NCBI GenBank assembly: GCA_029565675.1
Contig: JAKQNP010000008.1
Span: 124,001-188,000 of the forward strand
DNA from: a bacterium
GTDB taxonomy: Bacteria > Zhuqueibacterota > Zhuqueibacteria > Residuimicrobiales > Oceaniaggregativiventaceae
DNA: 64,000 nucleotides
Reading direction: 5' to 3'
The notes under the pieces are model-generated. The model was not told where the DNA came from, did not search any database, and saw only the letters and a program-made list of their open reading frames with translations. Within the stretch, counting starts at the first letter, position 1. Every line of letters starts with the position of its first letter. Position numbers and translations under genes: made by a program. Shown in pieces: positions 53,318-62,070 of this stretch.

Positions 53318-54438
53318 CAGTCTTCAACCTCCTCAATCACCATCACCTTGCTCGACTCGCTGAGCTTGTTCTGTCCTTCGATCACCACCTTTTCTCCTGT
53401 TTGTGCACCTGAAGCGATGGCGATAAACTCTTCATCCATATATTGCACTTGAATGGGTCGCTGGATGACAGAATCGGCTTGGACGACAAAGATCGAATAG
53501 GATTTAATGACCTGATCGCGGTTGTCGATCCGTTCGAGACGGGTATTTTCGATAGCGGTATTGCGCGGGATAATCAGCACATTTTCCAGCTTGCCGGTGA
53601 TGACTCGCACCTTGGCAAACATACCGGGCTTGAGTTGTTGTTTGGGGTTTTCGATCAAAACTTCGACCGTTGCCATGCGCGTCAAGGGATCGAGGACCGG
53701 GCTGATTTTGAGCACCTTGCCGCTAAAGATCTGGTCTGGATAACTGCGCACATCGATTTGCGCTTGCAGCCCGACTCGCAAAACAGACAAATCCTCCTCC
53801 GTGGCATTGAAACTCACCTTGACACGGTTCATCTGAACAATCGATACCAGCGGCATGGCCGGATTGGCCATATCGCCTTCTTCATAGTAACGTTTGCCGA
53901 TAATGCCGCTGATCGGAGCGCTGACCGTGGCATCGGCCAATGTGCTTTTAATGCTTTTTAGACCGGCTTCTGCTTGCTGCAAGGAGGATTTCGCCGCTTC
54001 AAACTGCATTTCGACGAGGTCGAATTGCTGTTTGCTGATCGCATGCTCCTGGAAAAGGCGATTCATTCGGGAATATTCCACCTCTGTATTGGCATACTGT
54101 GCCTGCGCCGCCGCCAGGCCGGCTTCAGCCTGTCGAACCGTCTGTTGTATGGTCGTGGCAAAAATCTCGGCAATTCTGTCACCTTTGTTTACCCATTCGC
54201 TCTCATCGACATAAAACTTTTCGATGCGGTCTGGTATTTTAGAAAAAACCTTGATCTCTGTTTCGGCCACAATGTCGCCGCTATAGGTCAGGCTTTTGTT
54301 CAAGGTTCCGGGCTGCAATTCGCTGACTCTAACCGGCAGGAGAGCTTCTTTTTCATCGGTCAAGGATTTTTTTGTGCAACCCCAACCGGATAAGCCTACG
54401 ACAGCGATCAACAGACTCAATAAAAAAACTCGTTTCAT
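53317..54438 (-). CDS. RND periplasmic adaptor (membrane fusion protein)
   Basis: 373 residues. The N-terminus is a lipoprotein-like signal ending in LSGWGCTKK (lipobox LSGW-GC region, cysteine 21), so it is likely lipid-anchored. Barrel-sandwich and hairpin parts are visible: VAETEIKVFSKIPDRIEKFY, AAQAQYANTEVEYSRMNRLF, and APISGIIGKRYYEEGDMANP. It joins the inner-membrane transporter to TolC across the periplasm. The stop overlaps the transporter start (TGATG), so the two are coupled. Confidence 0.92.
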   Translation of the reverse strand: MKRVFLLSLLIAVVGLSGWGCTKKSLTDEKEALLPVRVSELQPGTLNKSLTYSGDIVAETEIKVFSKIPDRIEKFYVDESEWVNKGDRIAEIFATTIQQTVRQAEAGLAAAQAQYANTEVEYSRMNRLFQEHAISKQQFDLVEMQFEAAKSSLQQAEAGLKSIKSTLADATVSAPISGIIGKRYYEEGDMANPAMPLVSIVQMNRVKVSFNATEEDLSVLRVGLQAQIDVRSYPDQIFSGKVLKISPVLDPLTRMATVEVLIENPKQQLKPGMFAKVRVITGKLENVLIIPRNTAIENTRLERIDNRDQVIKSYSIFVVQADSVIQRPIQVQYMDEEFIAIASGAQTGEKVVIEGQNKLSESSKVMVIEEVED

Positions 54439-54466
54439 CGGATATTCCCTTTCTTGTTTCGCCGGT

Positions 54467-55855
54467 TTATAAGATTCCTGACAGATCGCCGATCATCTTG
54501 CGCAATTGGTAGCGCGCCATCTGATATTCAAACAATGAAGAGATGTGATTTAGTCTTGCTTGTGTCAGGGCCAAATTTGCATTCAAAACATCCAGCTGGG
54601 TGCTGACGCCTTCTTCATACATGAGGTTGGCCAGCCGCAAAGCCTCTTCAGCCAGGGCAACCGATTCGCTGGTCGATTGATAGTTTTGCGCGGTCTCTTT
54701 CAGCTTGTTATAAGCGACCTCGACCTGTGCATGAATGCCGTCGCGCAGCTGCTGCTCGGTGTTCAGCATGATCTGGTGGTTCAGTTTCGCCGTTTGGTAG
54801 GTCTTGGTGTTCTTGAATCCTGAAAAAAGCGGCATCTGCAAGCTGATCGCCGAAGTGAACCCCTTGCTGAAATCATCCTGGCGAAGGTCAAAATCATTGC
54901 GCATGGCTAAAAATGAATAATCGGTCACAAAGACGATTTTGGGCATGTAATTGCTGCGGGCCAGAGCGATGCTGCCCTGGCTGATGCGCTTTTGCTGCAG
55001 GAGAGCCGCGTATTCCGGACGGTGCTGCAAAGCCTTTTCATGCAATTCAGGCAATGAGGCGTTCAGCAGCGAATCCGGGGTGAAGTCGAGTCGGCCGTTA
55101 ACTTGAACTGGGGTTTCCTTGGGCAGCGCCAACAGGGTGCGCAGTTGGGTCAACGCCGATTGATAATTGTTGCGCGAGGTGATCACTCGCGGTTTAAGAT
55201 TGGCCACCTCGACTTCAGCGCGCATCTTGTCAAACCCGGATGCTATTCCGACATCGTATTTTTTGCTGACCACGTCGAGATTGACCTGTGCCTGGTCCAG
55301 GGCTTTTTCTTGCACCCGAACGAGTTCTTCAGCCAGCAGCACTTGATAGAACGCTTCGCTGCTGCGATAGATCAAGTTCTGTTTGATGGCGGTGTATTGT
55401 TGCTGCGCCGCTTCTCGTCCGGCTGAAGCCATATGGATCGATGCGACTCCAGCACCGCCGAGAAAGAGCGGCTGGGTCAGGTTCAAGCCGTACTGAAAAG
55501 TATTCTCCAGCCCAAACGAAAGTTGAACATAGTCTGGCATCATGCTGATTTCCGGAATCAAATCGGCCAAGGGCCCAAGCATCGGCTTGAGAAAGTTGGG
55601 AATGGTATTGGTTTGAATATCCCAGGCGTGTTGCACTGCCGCTGAGCCGTTGATCTGCGGCAGAATCGTCGAATACGCCTGCCACACTGCGGCTTGTGCT
55701 TTTTTAACTTCCTGCTCGGCGCTCCGGATTTCCGGGTTCTGTTGCAACGCCAACGCCACTGTTTCTTCCAGGGTCAGAACCCGAACCTGCTGTGCGGGTA
55801 CTGCAGTCGACATGAGCAGCGTCACGATCACCATCATCGGGATAAAGCGCGACAT
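54467..55855 (-). CDS. tolC: TolC-family outer-membrane efflux protein
   Basis: 462 residues with signal peptide (PMMVIVTLLMSTAVPA). Two repeats of long helices typical of the OEP family are clear: LALQQNPEIRSAEQEVKKA, VSKKYDVGIASGFDKMRAEV, and AEEALRLANLMYEEGVSTQL with LDVLNANLALTQARLNHIS. It forms the outer-membrane beta-barrel and periplasmic tunnel of the pump. It lies 15 bases after the tetR gene and 28 bases before the adaptor gene. Confidence 0.92.
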   Translation of the reverse strand: MSRFIPMMVIVTLLMSTAVPAQQVRVLTLEETVALALQQNPEIRSAEQEVKKAQAAVWQAYSTILPQINGSAAVQHAWDIQTNTIPNFLKPMLGPLADLIPEISMMPDYVQLSFGLENTFQYGLNLTQPLFLGGAGVASIHMASAGREAAQQQYTAIKQNLIYRSSEAFYQVLLAEELVRVQEKALDQAQVNLDVVSKKYDVGIASGFDKMRAEVEVANLKPRVITSRNNYQSALTQLRTLLALPKETPVQVNGRLDFTPDSLLNASLPELHEKALQHRPEYAALLQQKRISQGSIALARSNYMPKIVFVTDYSFLAMRNDFDLRQDDFSKGFTSAISLQMPLFSGFKNTKTYQTAKLNHQIMLNTEQQLRDGIHAQVEVAYNKLKETAQNYQSTSESVALAEEALRLANLMYEEGVSTQLDVLNANLALTQARLNHISSLFEYQMARYQLRKMIGDLSGIL

Positions 55856-55870
55856 TCTTCCTCCAATTCT

Positions 55871-56467
55871 TTATTCGTTCAAACCACGGAAATACAATTC
55901 GACAAGTTCATGGGTCAGCCATTCGATCGGGTGTTTCTCTTCGCCGTTGGCAAGCCGGCGTATAAAATGCATCAAAATTCCGGCAAAGATGTCGGTGGCC
56001 AGAACCGGATTAACCTGGGGTCCCAGTTCGCCGCTCTCTATTCCCTGCCGGATCAAAGTCTCAGTCCTGAGCCGATTGTGACGTTGATAATCGTCGATCT
56101 CTTCCTGAAAGGGCAACGGTTCCCATGCGGTTAAACGGCGGATGAAAAAACGCGAGACATCCGGATAAAGCTTGGCGAGTTGAAATCGGGAGAACAAAAT
56201 CTTTTTCAGTTTTTCCTTTAACGGCAGATCCGAAGCAAAAATCTCCTCGAGTTCGACATCGCCGTTTTTTAACCCAAGATCGATGAGCGCGCGGTAGAGG
56301 CCTTCTTTGTTGCCAAAATAATAATAGATGGTCGGCTTGGTCACCCCGGTCTTTTCGGAGATTTCGCGCATGGAGACGCCATCGTAACCTTTGAGGGCGA
56401 ACAGGTGGGCCGCTATCCGGATGATTTGGGCTTTGGTTTCTCGTGATGAATTGGCGATTTCGGCCAT
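55871..56467 (-). CDS. TetR/AcrR-family transcriptional regulator of the efflux operon
   Basis: 198 residues. The N-terminal helix-turn-helix is typical: AQIIRIAAHLFALKGYDGVS, MREISEKTGVTKPTIYYYFG, NKEGLYRAL. The C-terminal ligand-binding helices are not motif-rich. It heads the efflux operon and probably represses it until an inducer binds. A perfect inverted repeat lies 37-48 bases upstream of its start, a good candidate operator. Confidence 0.93.
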   Translation of the reverse strand: MAEIANSSRETKAQIIRIAAHLFALKGYDGVSMREISEKTGVTKPTIYYYFGNKEGLYRALIDLGLKNGDVELEEIFASDLPLKEKLKKILFSRFQLAKLYPDVSRFFIRRLTAWEPLPFQEEIDDYQRHNRLRTETLIRQGIESGELGPQVNPVLATDIFAGILMHFIRRLANGEEKHPIEWLTHELVELYFRGLNE

Positions 56468-56503
56468 TCGAATACCTGTTTTGACTAGGTTCTATTTTCT
56501 ACC

Positions 56504-56515
56504 TACCGTTCGGTA
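56504..56515. promoter_or_regulatory. Candidate TetR operator upstream of the efflux operon
   Basis: TACCG-TT-CGGTA is a perfect inverted repeat, with TCTA and TAGA extending it asymmetrically (TCTA at 56498-56501 and TAGA at 56515-56518 approximately). Its position before tetR suits autoregulation. The recognised family sequence is not known. Confidence 0.6.
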
Positions 56516-56685
56516 TAGAAGAGATAAACGAATTCGTATACTGTTTTATTCACAAAAAGTTTCAGATTTATTGCCTGAATGCAAAATATTTTTCATTTCT
56601 CTCCCTATTTGAAGGGCTCAGTGTTTCCCGCTTGAATTTTCCGGTATTTTTGTTTAGCTTACAGCCAAAGCGGGAATCGCTTTTT

Positions 56686-56714
56686 TTGCTTATTTTCGGA
56701 ATCGTATGTTAATG
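56686..56714 (+). promoter_or_regulatory. Weak sigma70-like promoter for rarA
   Basis: TTGCTT (56686-56691), a 17-bp spacer and TTAATG (56709-56714), about 35 bases before the rarA ATG at 56750. The -10 is a poor match. Confidence 0.35.
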
Positions 56715-56749
56715 TGCGAACGGTTTCTGTTTGACAGTGGAAATCAGAG

Positions 56750-58072
56750 ATGAGCGATTTGTTTGATGATAACTCAAACGCCGCAGGCGAGCGACCTTTG
56801 GCGGACCGTATGCGGCCGCAAACTTTGGCCGAGTTCATCGGTCAGAAGCATGTGCTCGGACCCGACAAGGTCTTGCGGCGAGCTATTGAAACGGATCAAT
56901 TGGTGTCGATGATTTTGTGGGGACCGCCGGGAGTGGGAAAGACCACGCTGGCGCGCCTGATCGCCAACGCGACCCGCTCGCAATTTTTCAGCCTGAGCGC
57001 TGTGTCATCCGGAGTGGGTGAAGTGCGCAAGGTCATCGCGCGTGCTGAAGAGTTGCGCCGCACGGCAAATCAACGGACCTTGCTTTTTATCGATGAAATT
57101 CACCGGTTCAACAAATCTCAACAGGACGCCTTGTTGCACAGCGTTGAAGACGGTACCTTGTTGTTGATCGGTGCCACCACAGAGAATCCGAGTTTTGAAG
57201 TGATCTCTGCACTTTTATCGCGTTGCCGGATCTACAAACTCGAACCCCTTGCAAGCAGCGAGCTCGAACAGATTCTCGACCGTGCACTGGAACAGGATTC
57301 GGTTTTTTCGGTTAAAAAATTGGCATTTGCCGATCAGGCCAAAGAGTTATTGATCACCCTGTCTTCCGGCGATGCGCGCACGTTGCTGAACGCCCTTGAA
57401 TTGGCGGGTAACCTGGTTGAGCCGAACGACTCCGGCATCTATCTGATCGATCGCACTCTGGTCGAACAGGCCATGCAGCGCCGTGCCTATCTATACGACA
57501 AGAAAGGCGAATACCATTACGATACCATCTCGGCGTTTATCAAAAGCGTTCGGGGTTCGGATCCCGATGCTGCCATCTATTGGTTGGCCACCATGCTGGA
57601 AGGGGGAGAGGATCCCAAGTTTATTGCCCGGCGCTTGATGATCCTTGCCTCTGAGGACATCGGCAATGCTGATCCGCATGCCCTGATGTTGGCGACCTCG
57701 ACTTTTGATGCGGTCCACACCGTCGGCATGCCTGAGGCGCGCATTATCCTGGCGCAGGCGACCACCTATCTCGCATCCGCACCGAAGAGCAATGCTTCTT
57801 ACCTGGCAATTGCGGAAGCGGAAAAAGATGTGCAGAACAATCCCGCCGGGGACGTCCCCTTGCACCTGCGCAATGCACCGACCGCTTATATGAAACAGAT
57901 CGGCTTTGCCAGCGGTTACAAGTATCCGCACTCTTTTGGCGGATTTGTCGATCAGGACTATTTCCCGCCTGAAGCCCGCCATCGAGTCTACTATCGGCCG
58001 ACCGAAAACGGTATTGAGCAAAAGATCAAACAGCGTTTGCAAAATCTATGGCCGCATCGCAAACGTTCATAA
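56750..58072 (+). CDS. rarA: Replication-associated recombination protein A (RarA/MgsA), AAA+ ATPase
   Basis: 440 residues. AAA+ motifs: ERPLADRMRPQTLAEFIGQK at the start, Walker A GPPGVGKT (58-65 region), Walker B LLFIDEIHRFNKSQQDALLH, sensor 1 GATTENPSFEV. C-terminal RarA domain: YHYDTISAFIKSVRGSDPDA and YKYPHSFGGFVDQDYFPPEA, both very characteristic. RarA acts at stalled forks and interacts with SSB and clamp loader. It precedes the LptD-like gene by 34 bases; the association may be incidental. Confidence 0.96.
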   Translation: MSDLFDDNSNAAGERPLADRMRPQTLAEFIGQKHVLGPDKVLRRAIETDQLVSMILWGPPGVGKTTLARLIANATRSQFFSLSAVSSGVGEVRKVIARAEELRRTANQRTLLFIDEIHRFNKSQQDALLHSVEDGTLLLIGATTENPSFEVISALLSRCRIYKLEPLASSELEQILDRALEQDSVFSVKKLAFADQAKELLITLSSGDARTLLNALELAGNLVEPNDSGIYLIDRTLVEQAMQRRAYLYDKKGEYHYDTISAFIKSVRGSDPDAAIYWLATMLEGGEDPKFIARRLMILASEDIGNADPHALMLATSTFDAVHTVGMPEARIILAQATTYLASAPKSNASYLAIAEAEKDVQNNPAGDVPLHLRNAPTAYMKQIGFASGYKYPHSFGGFVDQDYFPPEARHRVYYRPTENGIEQKIKQRLQNLWPHRKRS

Positions 58073-58086
58073 CTGAAAGGCCAGCA

Positions 58087-58102
58087 ACTCCATCTGTGGA
58101 GT
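58087..58102 (+). promoter_or_regulatory. Small hairpin enclosing the lptD ribosome-binding site
   Basis: ACTCCA (58087-58092) can pair with TGGAGT (58097-58102), burying GGAG, the Shine-Dalgarno sequence of the TTG-started lptD gene. This could limit translation or couple it to rarA translation. Confidence 0.45.
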
Positions 58103-58106
58103 GTGA

Positions 58107-60743
58107 TTGATCGGGTGTTTAACAAAAAGCGCTGTCTTGCTCCTTTTGGCTGCACGTCTGGCGTGGGCACAGCCCGTCGTCGGCGATTCGAGTAAAACCG
58201 AACCGCCACAGGTCTTGCGCCGCAGCGATTTGGATACGACGCTGCACTACAAAGCGCAAACGATTCACAATTCTGTCAGCCAACGGCAAACGGTTCTGCT
58301 CGGCAATGCAGAGGTTGTCTATAAGAACATCAAATTGCAGGCCGGGCGGATCGTGGTGGATTGGGATGGCAGAGAATTGACTGCCGAGGGGTTGGTCGAC
58401 AGTGTCTGGGTTTATAGTCAAGATCACCAAGATTCGACTCGGGTGGCTCGCATCAGTGAGGAGCCGGTGTTGATCGACGGCGGCACGCGCATGAACGGCC
58501 AACGGATGATGTACAACTATGCAAGCGAGAAAGGCCGCGTTGTGCGCGGTCGAACCGAGATCGAGGATGGCACTTATTTCGGCGCGCAGATTAAAAAAGT
58601 CGGCGATAAGACGTTTAACGTTTCGCAATCGGTTTTCACCACCTGTTCCCTGGATTCCAATCCACACTATCATTTCGAGGCGCGGCGGCTGAAAATGGTG
58701 GTGCAGGAAAAAGTGATCGCCAAACCTGTGGTTATGTATATCGGCCATATACCGATCATCGCCCTGCCCTTCGCGGTTTTTCCGACCGAACGCGGTCGGC
58801 AATCCGGAATTATCGCACCGACCTACGGTCAAAGCGCCAACGAAGGAAGGTATCTGCGAGGCCTGGGATACTATTGGGCACCAAGCGATTACTTTGATGC
58901 CAAAACGACCGTCGATTTTTATGAAAAGTCGGGTTGGTTGTTTCGCGGCGGCATCAATTATGCCGTGCGTTACAATTTGACCGGTACGATTTCCGGCAGC
59001 TTGACGCGCAAAAATTTTCGCTCGCTGTACCAACCCGATTACCAGGAGCGGCGCTGGGATCTGCGCGTTCAACACACGCAGACGATCGATCCGACATTTC
59101 GCATCGCCGCCAGCGGCTATTTCGTCAGCGACAACAGCTTTTATAAAGATTTGAGCACCAACCTCGCCATGCGTCTGACCCAGGAGCTGCGCTCCAACAT
59201 GACGGTTTCGAAGAATTGGCCGAATAAAAAAATCAGCTTGAGTGCCAATCTGTCGCGAACGGAAAATCTGCAAAACGGCAATGTGACCGAAACGCTGCCG
59301 CAGCTGACCCTGCGCAAATCACAGACCCAGCTGTTCAAAAACGCCAAGTCTTCTGCCGGCAGCCGCCAAAGCCGTTCGACCAAGTGGTATGAATCGCTCT
59401 ATTATTCCTATTCGAGCAATCTGACCAACACCCGCCGGGATTATACGATCGGAAGCGGTCAAAGCGCAGAACAACAGACCGACCGCGATCTCCGCATCAA
59501 TCACAACTTTAATCTGTTTCACAATAGCCCGAAAAAAGTTTTCGGCTGGCTGTCGCTGAACCAAAACCTCAACATCGATGAGGACTGGTTCGACAAGTCG
59601 AACGACTACCATTATGATCCCACTGCTGAACAGCTCAAGACGACCACCGTCAGCGGTTTTGCCGCCCGTCATACTTTCCGTTACAATGCCAGCGCCAACA
59701 CCAAGATTTATGGTTTGTTCGCGCCGCCAATCGGCGATCTAAACGCCATCCGCCATGTGGTGACGCCTGCGATCTCGTTTAACTATCAGCCCGATTTTTC
59801 TAAAGATTTCTGGGGCTATTATCAGGAGATCGAAAAGCCGGACGGCCAGACGATCAAACAGGATCGTTTTTCCGGCACTCCAAGGGGTGAAATCAAGGCA
59901 ATAAATCTGAGCATGCAGAATCTGTTGCAGATGAAGCGCGGTTCCGGTGAAAAGACGAAAAAAATCGATCTGTTTACCGTCAACTTGAACACCGGCTATA
60001 ACTTTGCCGCCACATCATATCGTTTGTCGGATTTGCAAAGCAATTGGCAAGCCAATCCCGCCAAAAATTTCAGCCTCAGTGCTGGAACCACCCACTCTTT
60101 TTACGGCTGGGATAAGGACAGCCGTTCCCGCGTCGATCGCTATCTTTTTTCCGGCGATGATCTGCGATCGGCCAGGTTGATGCGGTTGACCAACTTGCGT
60201 TTGAATTTTTCCTGGCGCCTGGAAAGCAAGGGTGAACAGCCGCGCTCTGAAGCCGACCGCGTGATGACCGATCCACAGGCGATCATGGAGGCTTTGAACC
60301 AGGCAGAGACGGAAGCGGCAGCAGAGGAACCGGGAGTTTTGGAAGAGAATGTGCGCGAGCAGGGCGATCGCTTTCAGGATGAATCAAATATCAGCAGGTT
60401 ATCCATACCCTGGAGGCTCAATCTCACCTTTAATTTTTCTCTTTCCCAAATCGATCCCAACAATCCGGTTCGGCGTTATTACCTCGACATCTCTGGAGCG
60501 CAGGTGCAACTGACTGAAAAGTGGCGCATTGGCTACTCCGCTCACCTTGATCTCAAGGAACAAAAAGTCAGCTATCAGCGATTCTCCATCTACCGCGATC
60601 TGCATTGCTGGGAAGCGCAAATCGATTGGGTGCCTTCCGGGATCAGCAAACGGATCTATGTGCGCATCAACATCAAAGCGCCGATGTTGCAAGACATCAA
60701 ATTGGAAAAACACGGTGGGACCGGCAGCGTGCTTGGCTATTGA
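58107..60743 (+). CDS. lptD: LptD-like LPS-assembly outer-membrane protein
   Basis: 878 residues from a TTG at 58107, the only plausible start as a stop lies directly upstream and GGAG is 5 bases before. Signal peptide (KSAVLLLLAARLAWAQ). The N-terminal OstA/LptA-like domain (QTVLLGNAEVVYKNIKLQAG, GTRMNGQRMMYNYASEKGRV) is followed by the large barrel with the LptD motif PHYHFEARRLKMVVQEKVIA and FAVFPTERGRQSGIIAPTYG. It inserts lipopolysaccharide or a similar glycolipid in the outer membrane, normally with LptE, which is not seen. It ends convergently with glgC. Some FCB lineages use this protein for non-classical LPS. Confidence 0.9.
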   Translation: MIGCLTKSAVLLLLAARLAWAQPVVGDSSKTEPPQVLRRSDLDTTLHYKAQTIHNSVSQRQTVLLGNAEVVYKNIKLQAGRIVVDWDGRELTAEGLVDSVWVYSQDHQDSTRVARISEEPVLIDGGTRMNGQRMMYNYASEKGRVVRGRTEIEDGTYFGAQIKKVGDKTFNVSQSVFTTCSLDSNPHYHFEARRLKMVVQEKVIAKPVVMYIGHIPIIALPFAVFPTERGRQSGIIAPTYGQSANEGRYLRGLGYYWAPSDYFDAKTTVDFYEKSGWLFRGGINYAVRYNLTGTISGSLTRKNFRSLYQPDYQERRWDLRVQHTQTIDPTFRIAASGYFVSDNSFYKDLSTNLAMRLTQELRSNMTVSKNWPNKKISLSANLSRTENLQNGNVTETLPQLTLRKSQTQLFKNAKSSAGSRQSRSTKWYESLYYSYSSNLTNTRRDYTIGSGQSAEQQTDRDLRINHNFNLFHNSPKKVFGWLSLNQNLNIDEDWFDKSNDYHYDPTAEQLKTTTVSGFAARHTFRYNASANTKIYGLFAPPIGDLNAIRHVVTPAISFNYQPDFSKDFWGYYQEIEKPDGQTIKQDRFSGTPRGEIKAINLSMQNLLQMKRGSGEKTKKIDLFTVNLNTGYNFAATSYRLSDLQSNWQANPAKNFSLSAGTTHSFYGWDKDSRSRVDRYLFSGDDLRSARLMRLTNLRLNFSWRLESKGEQPRSEADRVMTDPQAIMEALNQAETEAAAEEPGVLEENVREQGDRFQDESNISRLSIPWRLNLTFNFSLSQIDPNNPVRRYYLDISGAQVQLTEKWRIGYSAHLDLKEQKVSYQRFSIYRDLHCWEAQIDWVPSGISKRIYVRINIKAPMLQDIKLEKHGGTGSVLGY

Positions 60744-60758
60744 GCGGAAGCTGGAACG

Positions 60759-62048
60759 TTAAACCTGGGTGCCGTCCGGGATCACGGCATTTTTCGTCAC
60801 GATGACGATGCCGTTTCGTATCCAGATGCCTCGTTCAGGGTAATCCGCTTCCTCGATTTCAGCTTCGTTGAAAATGCGAACACCTGAACCGATTCGCGCA
60901 TTTTTGTCGATAATGGCTTTGCGGATAACCGTATCATGGCCGATGCCAACGGACGGCAATCCTTTTTGCTTATCTGCTTCTTTGGCTTCCCGCGATTGGT
61001 AGTAGTCGGCGCCCATCACCAGCGAGTTTTCGATTTGAGAATGCGAGCGAATAATCGAGCGCACCCCGATAATTGAGCGGCGGATGACCGCTTCTCGGAT
61101 AATACAGCCTTCACAGATCATGGCCTGCTGCACATCTGCTTGGAGAATTTTGCTGGGAGGCAAGAAGCGCTGATGGGTGATGATCGGTGCATGTGTATCA
61201 TAAAAACTGAATGCCGGATGGACAAAATCGGTCAGCCCGAGGTTGGCCTCATAGAACGATTGAATGGTTCCGATGTCTTCCCAATAGCCTTTGAAAAGAT
61301 ACGCCCGCACCTTGAATGAATCGAGGGCAATCGGAAGAATCTCCCGACCGAAGTCCTGGGTGTCCGGATGTGCCGCGAGCAGATCCTGCAACACCTGGCG
61401 TTTGAAGACATAAATGCCCATCGAGGCGATAAAAGGCATCTTGTTTGCTGCCATCGGCTCGAGCCCCAATTGGACGGTATCAACCTGCATTTTTTGTAGC
61501 TCTGCACCTTGCGGTTTTTCACAAAACTCGACCACACAGCCCTTGTTGTCAATTTTCAACAGACCAAACTCTGAAGCCTTCTCCATGGTTACCGGAATGA
61601 CTGACACGGTAATATCCGCGTTGTTCTGCCGGTGCTCGGCGATGAAATCTTGGTAGTTCATGCGATAGAGGTGATCGCCCGAGAGAATGAGATAGTCGTT
61701 CACGTTGTGCTCGAGAAAGGAGGGCAAATATTGTCGCACGGCATCTGCTGTACCCTGAAACCAATTTGAATGTTCCGGCGTCTGTTGTGCCGCGAGAATT
61801 TCCACGAAACCATCGCTAAACGGAGAAGCCGGATACGACTGTGAAATATGGCGGTTAAGCGAAGCGGAATTGAATTGGGTGAGGACGTATATTTTATGCA
61901 CATTCGAATTGATGCAATTGCTCACGGGGATATCGATCAACCGATATTTGCCGGCAATCGGTACTGCCGGTTTGGCACGCAGTTGCGTAAGAGGGAAGAG
62001 GCGGGTTCCGCGGCCACCGCCCAGAATTATTGCCAGCACATCGCGCAT
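60759..62048 (-). CDS. glgC: Glucose-1-phosphate adenylyltransferase (GlgC)
   Basis: 429 residues from the ATG at 62048 with GAGGAGG upstream; an upstream in-frame start overlaps bshA and lacks a ribosome-binding site. Motifs: ILGGGRGTRLFPLTQLRAKP for nucleotide binding, AGKYRLIDIPVSNCINSNVH, WFQGTADAVRQYLPSF, SGDHLYRMNYQDFIAEH and the substrate block SEFGLLKIDNKG. A C-terminal beta-helix with hexapeptide repeats follows. It makes ADP-glucose for glycogen. It starts 22 bases after bshA on the same strand, so both are likely co-transcribed. Confidence 0.95.
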   Translation of the reverse strand: MRDVLAIILGGGRGTRLFPLTQLRAKPAVPIAGKYRLIDIPVSNCINSNVHKIYVLTQFNSASLNRHISQSYPASPFSDGFVEILAAQQTPEHSNWFQGTADAVRQYLPSFLEHNVNDYLILSGDHLYRMNYQDFIAEHRQNNADITVSVIPVTMEKASEFGLLKIDNKGCVVEFCEKPQGAELQKMQVDTVQLGLEPMAANKMPFIASMGIYVFKRQVLQDLLAAHPDTQDFGREILPIALDSFKVRAYLFKGYWEDIGTIQSFYEANLGLTDFVHPAFSFYDTHAPIITHQRFLPPSKILQADVQQAMICEGCIIREAVIRRSIIGVRSIIRSHSQIENSLVMGADYYQSREAKEADKQKGLPSVGIGHDTVIRKAIIDKNARIGSGVRIFNEAEIEEADYPERGIWIRNGIVIVTKNAVIPDGTQV

Positions 62049-62070
62049 CGAGTTTGCCTCCTCTTGCTGT

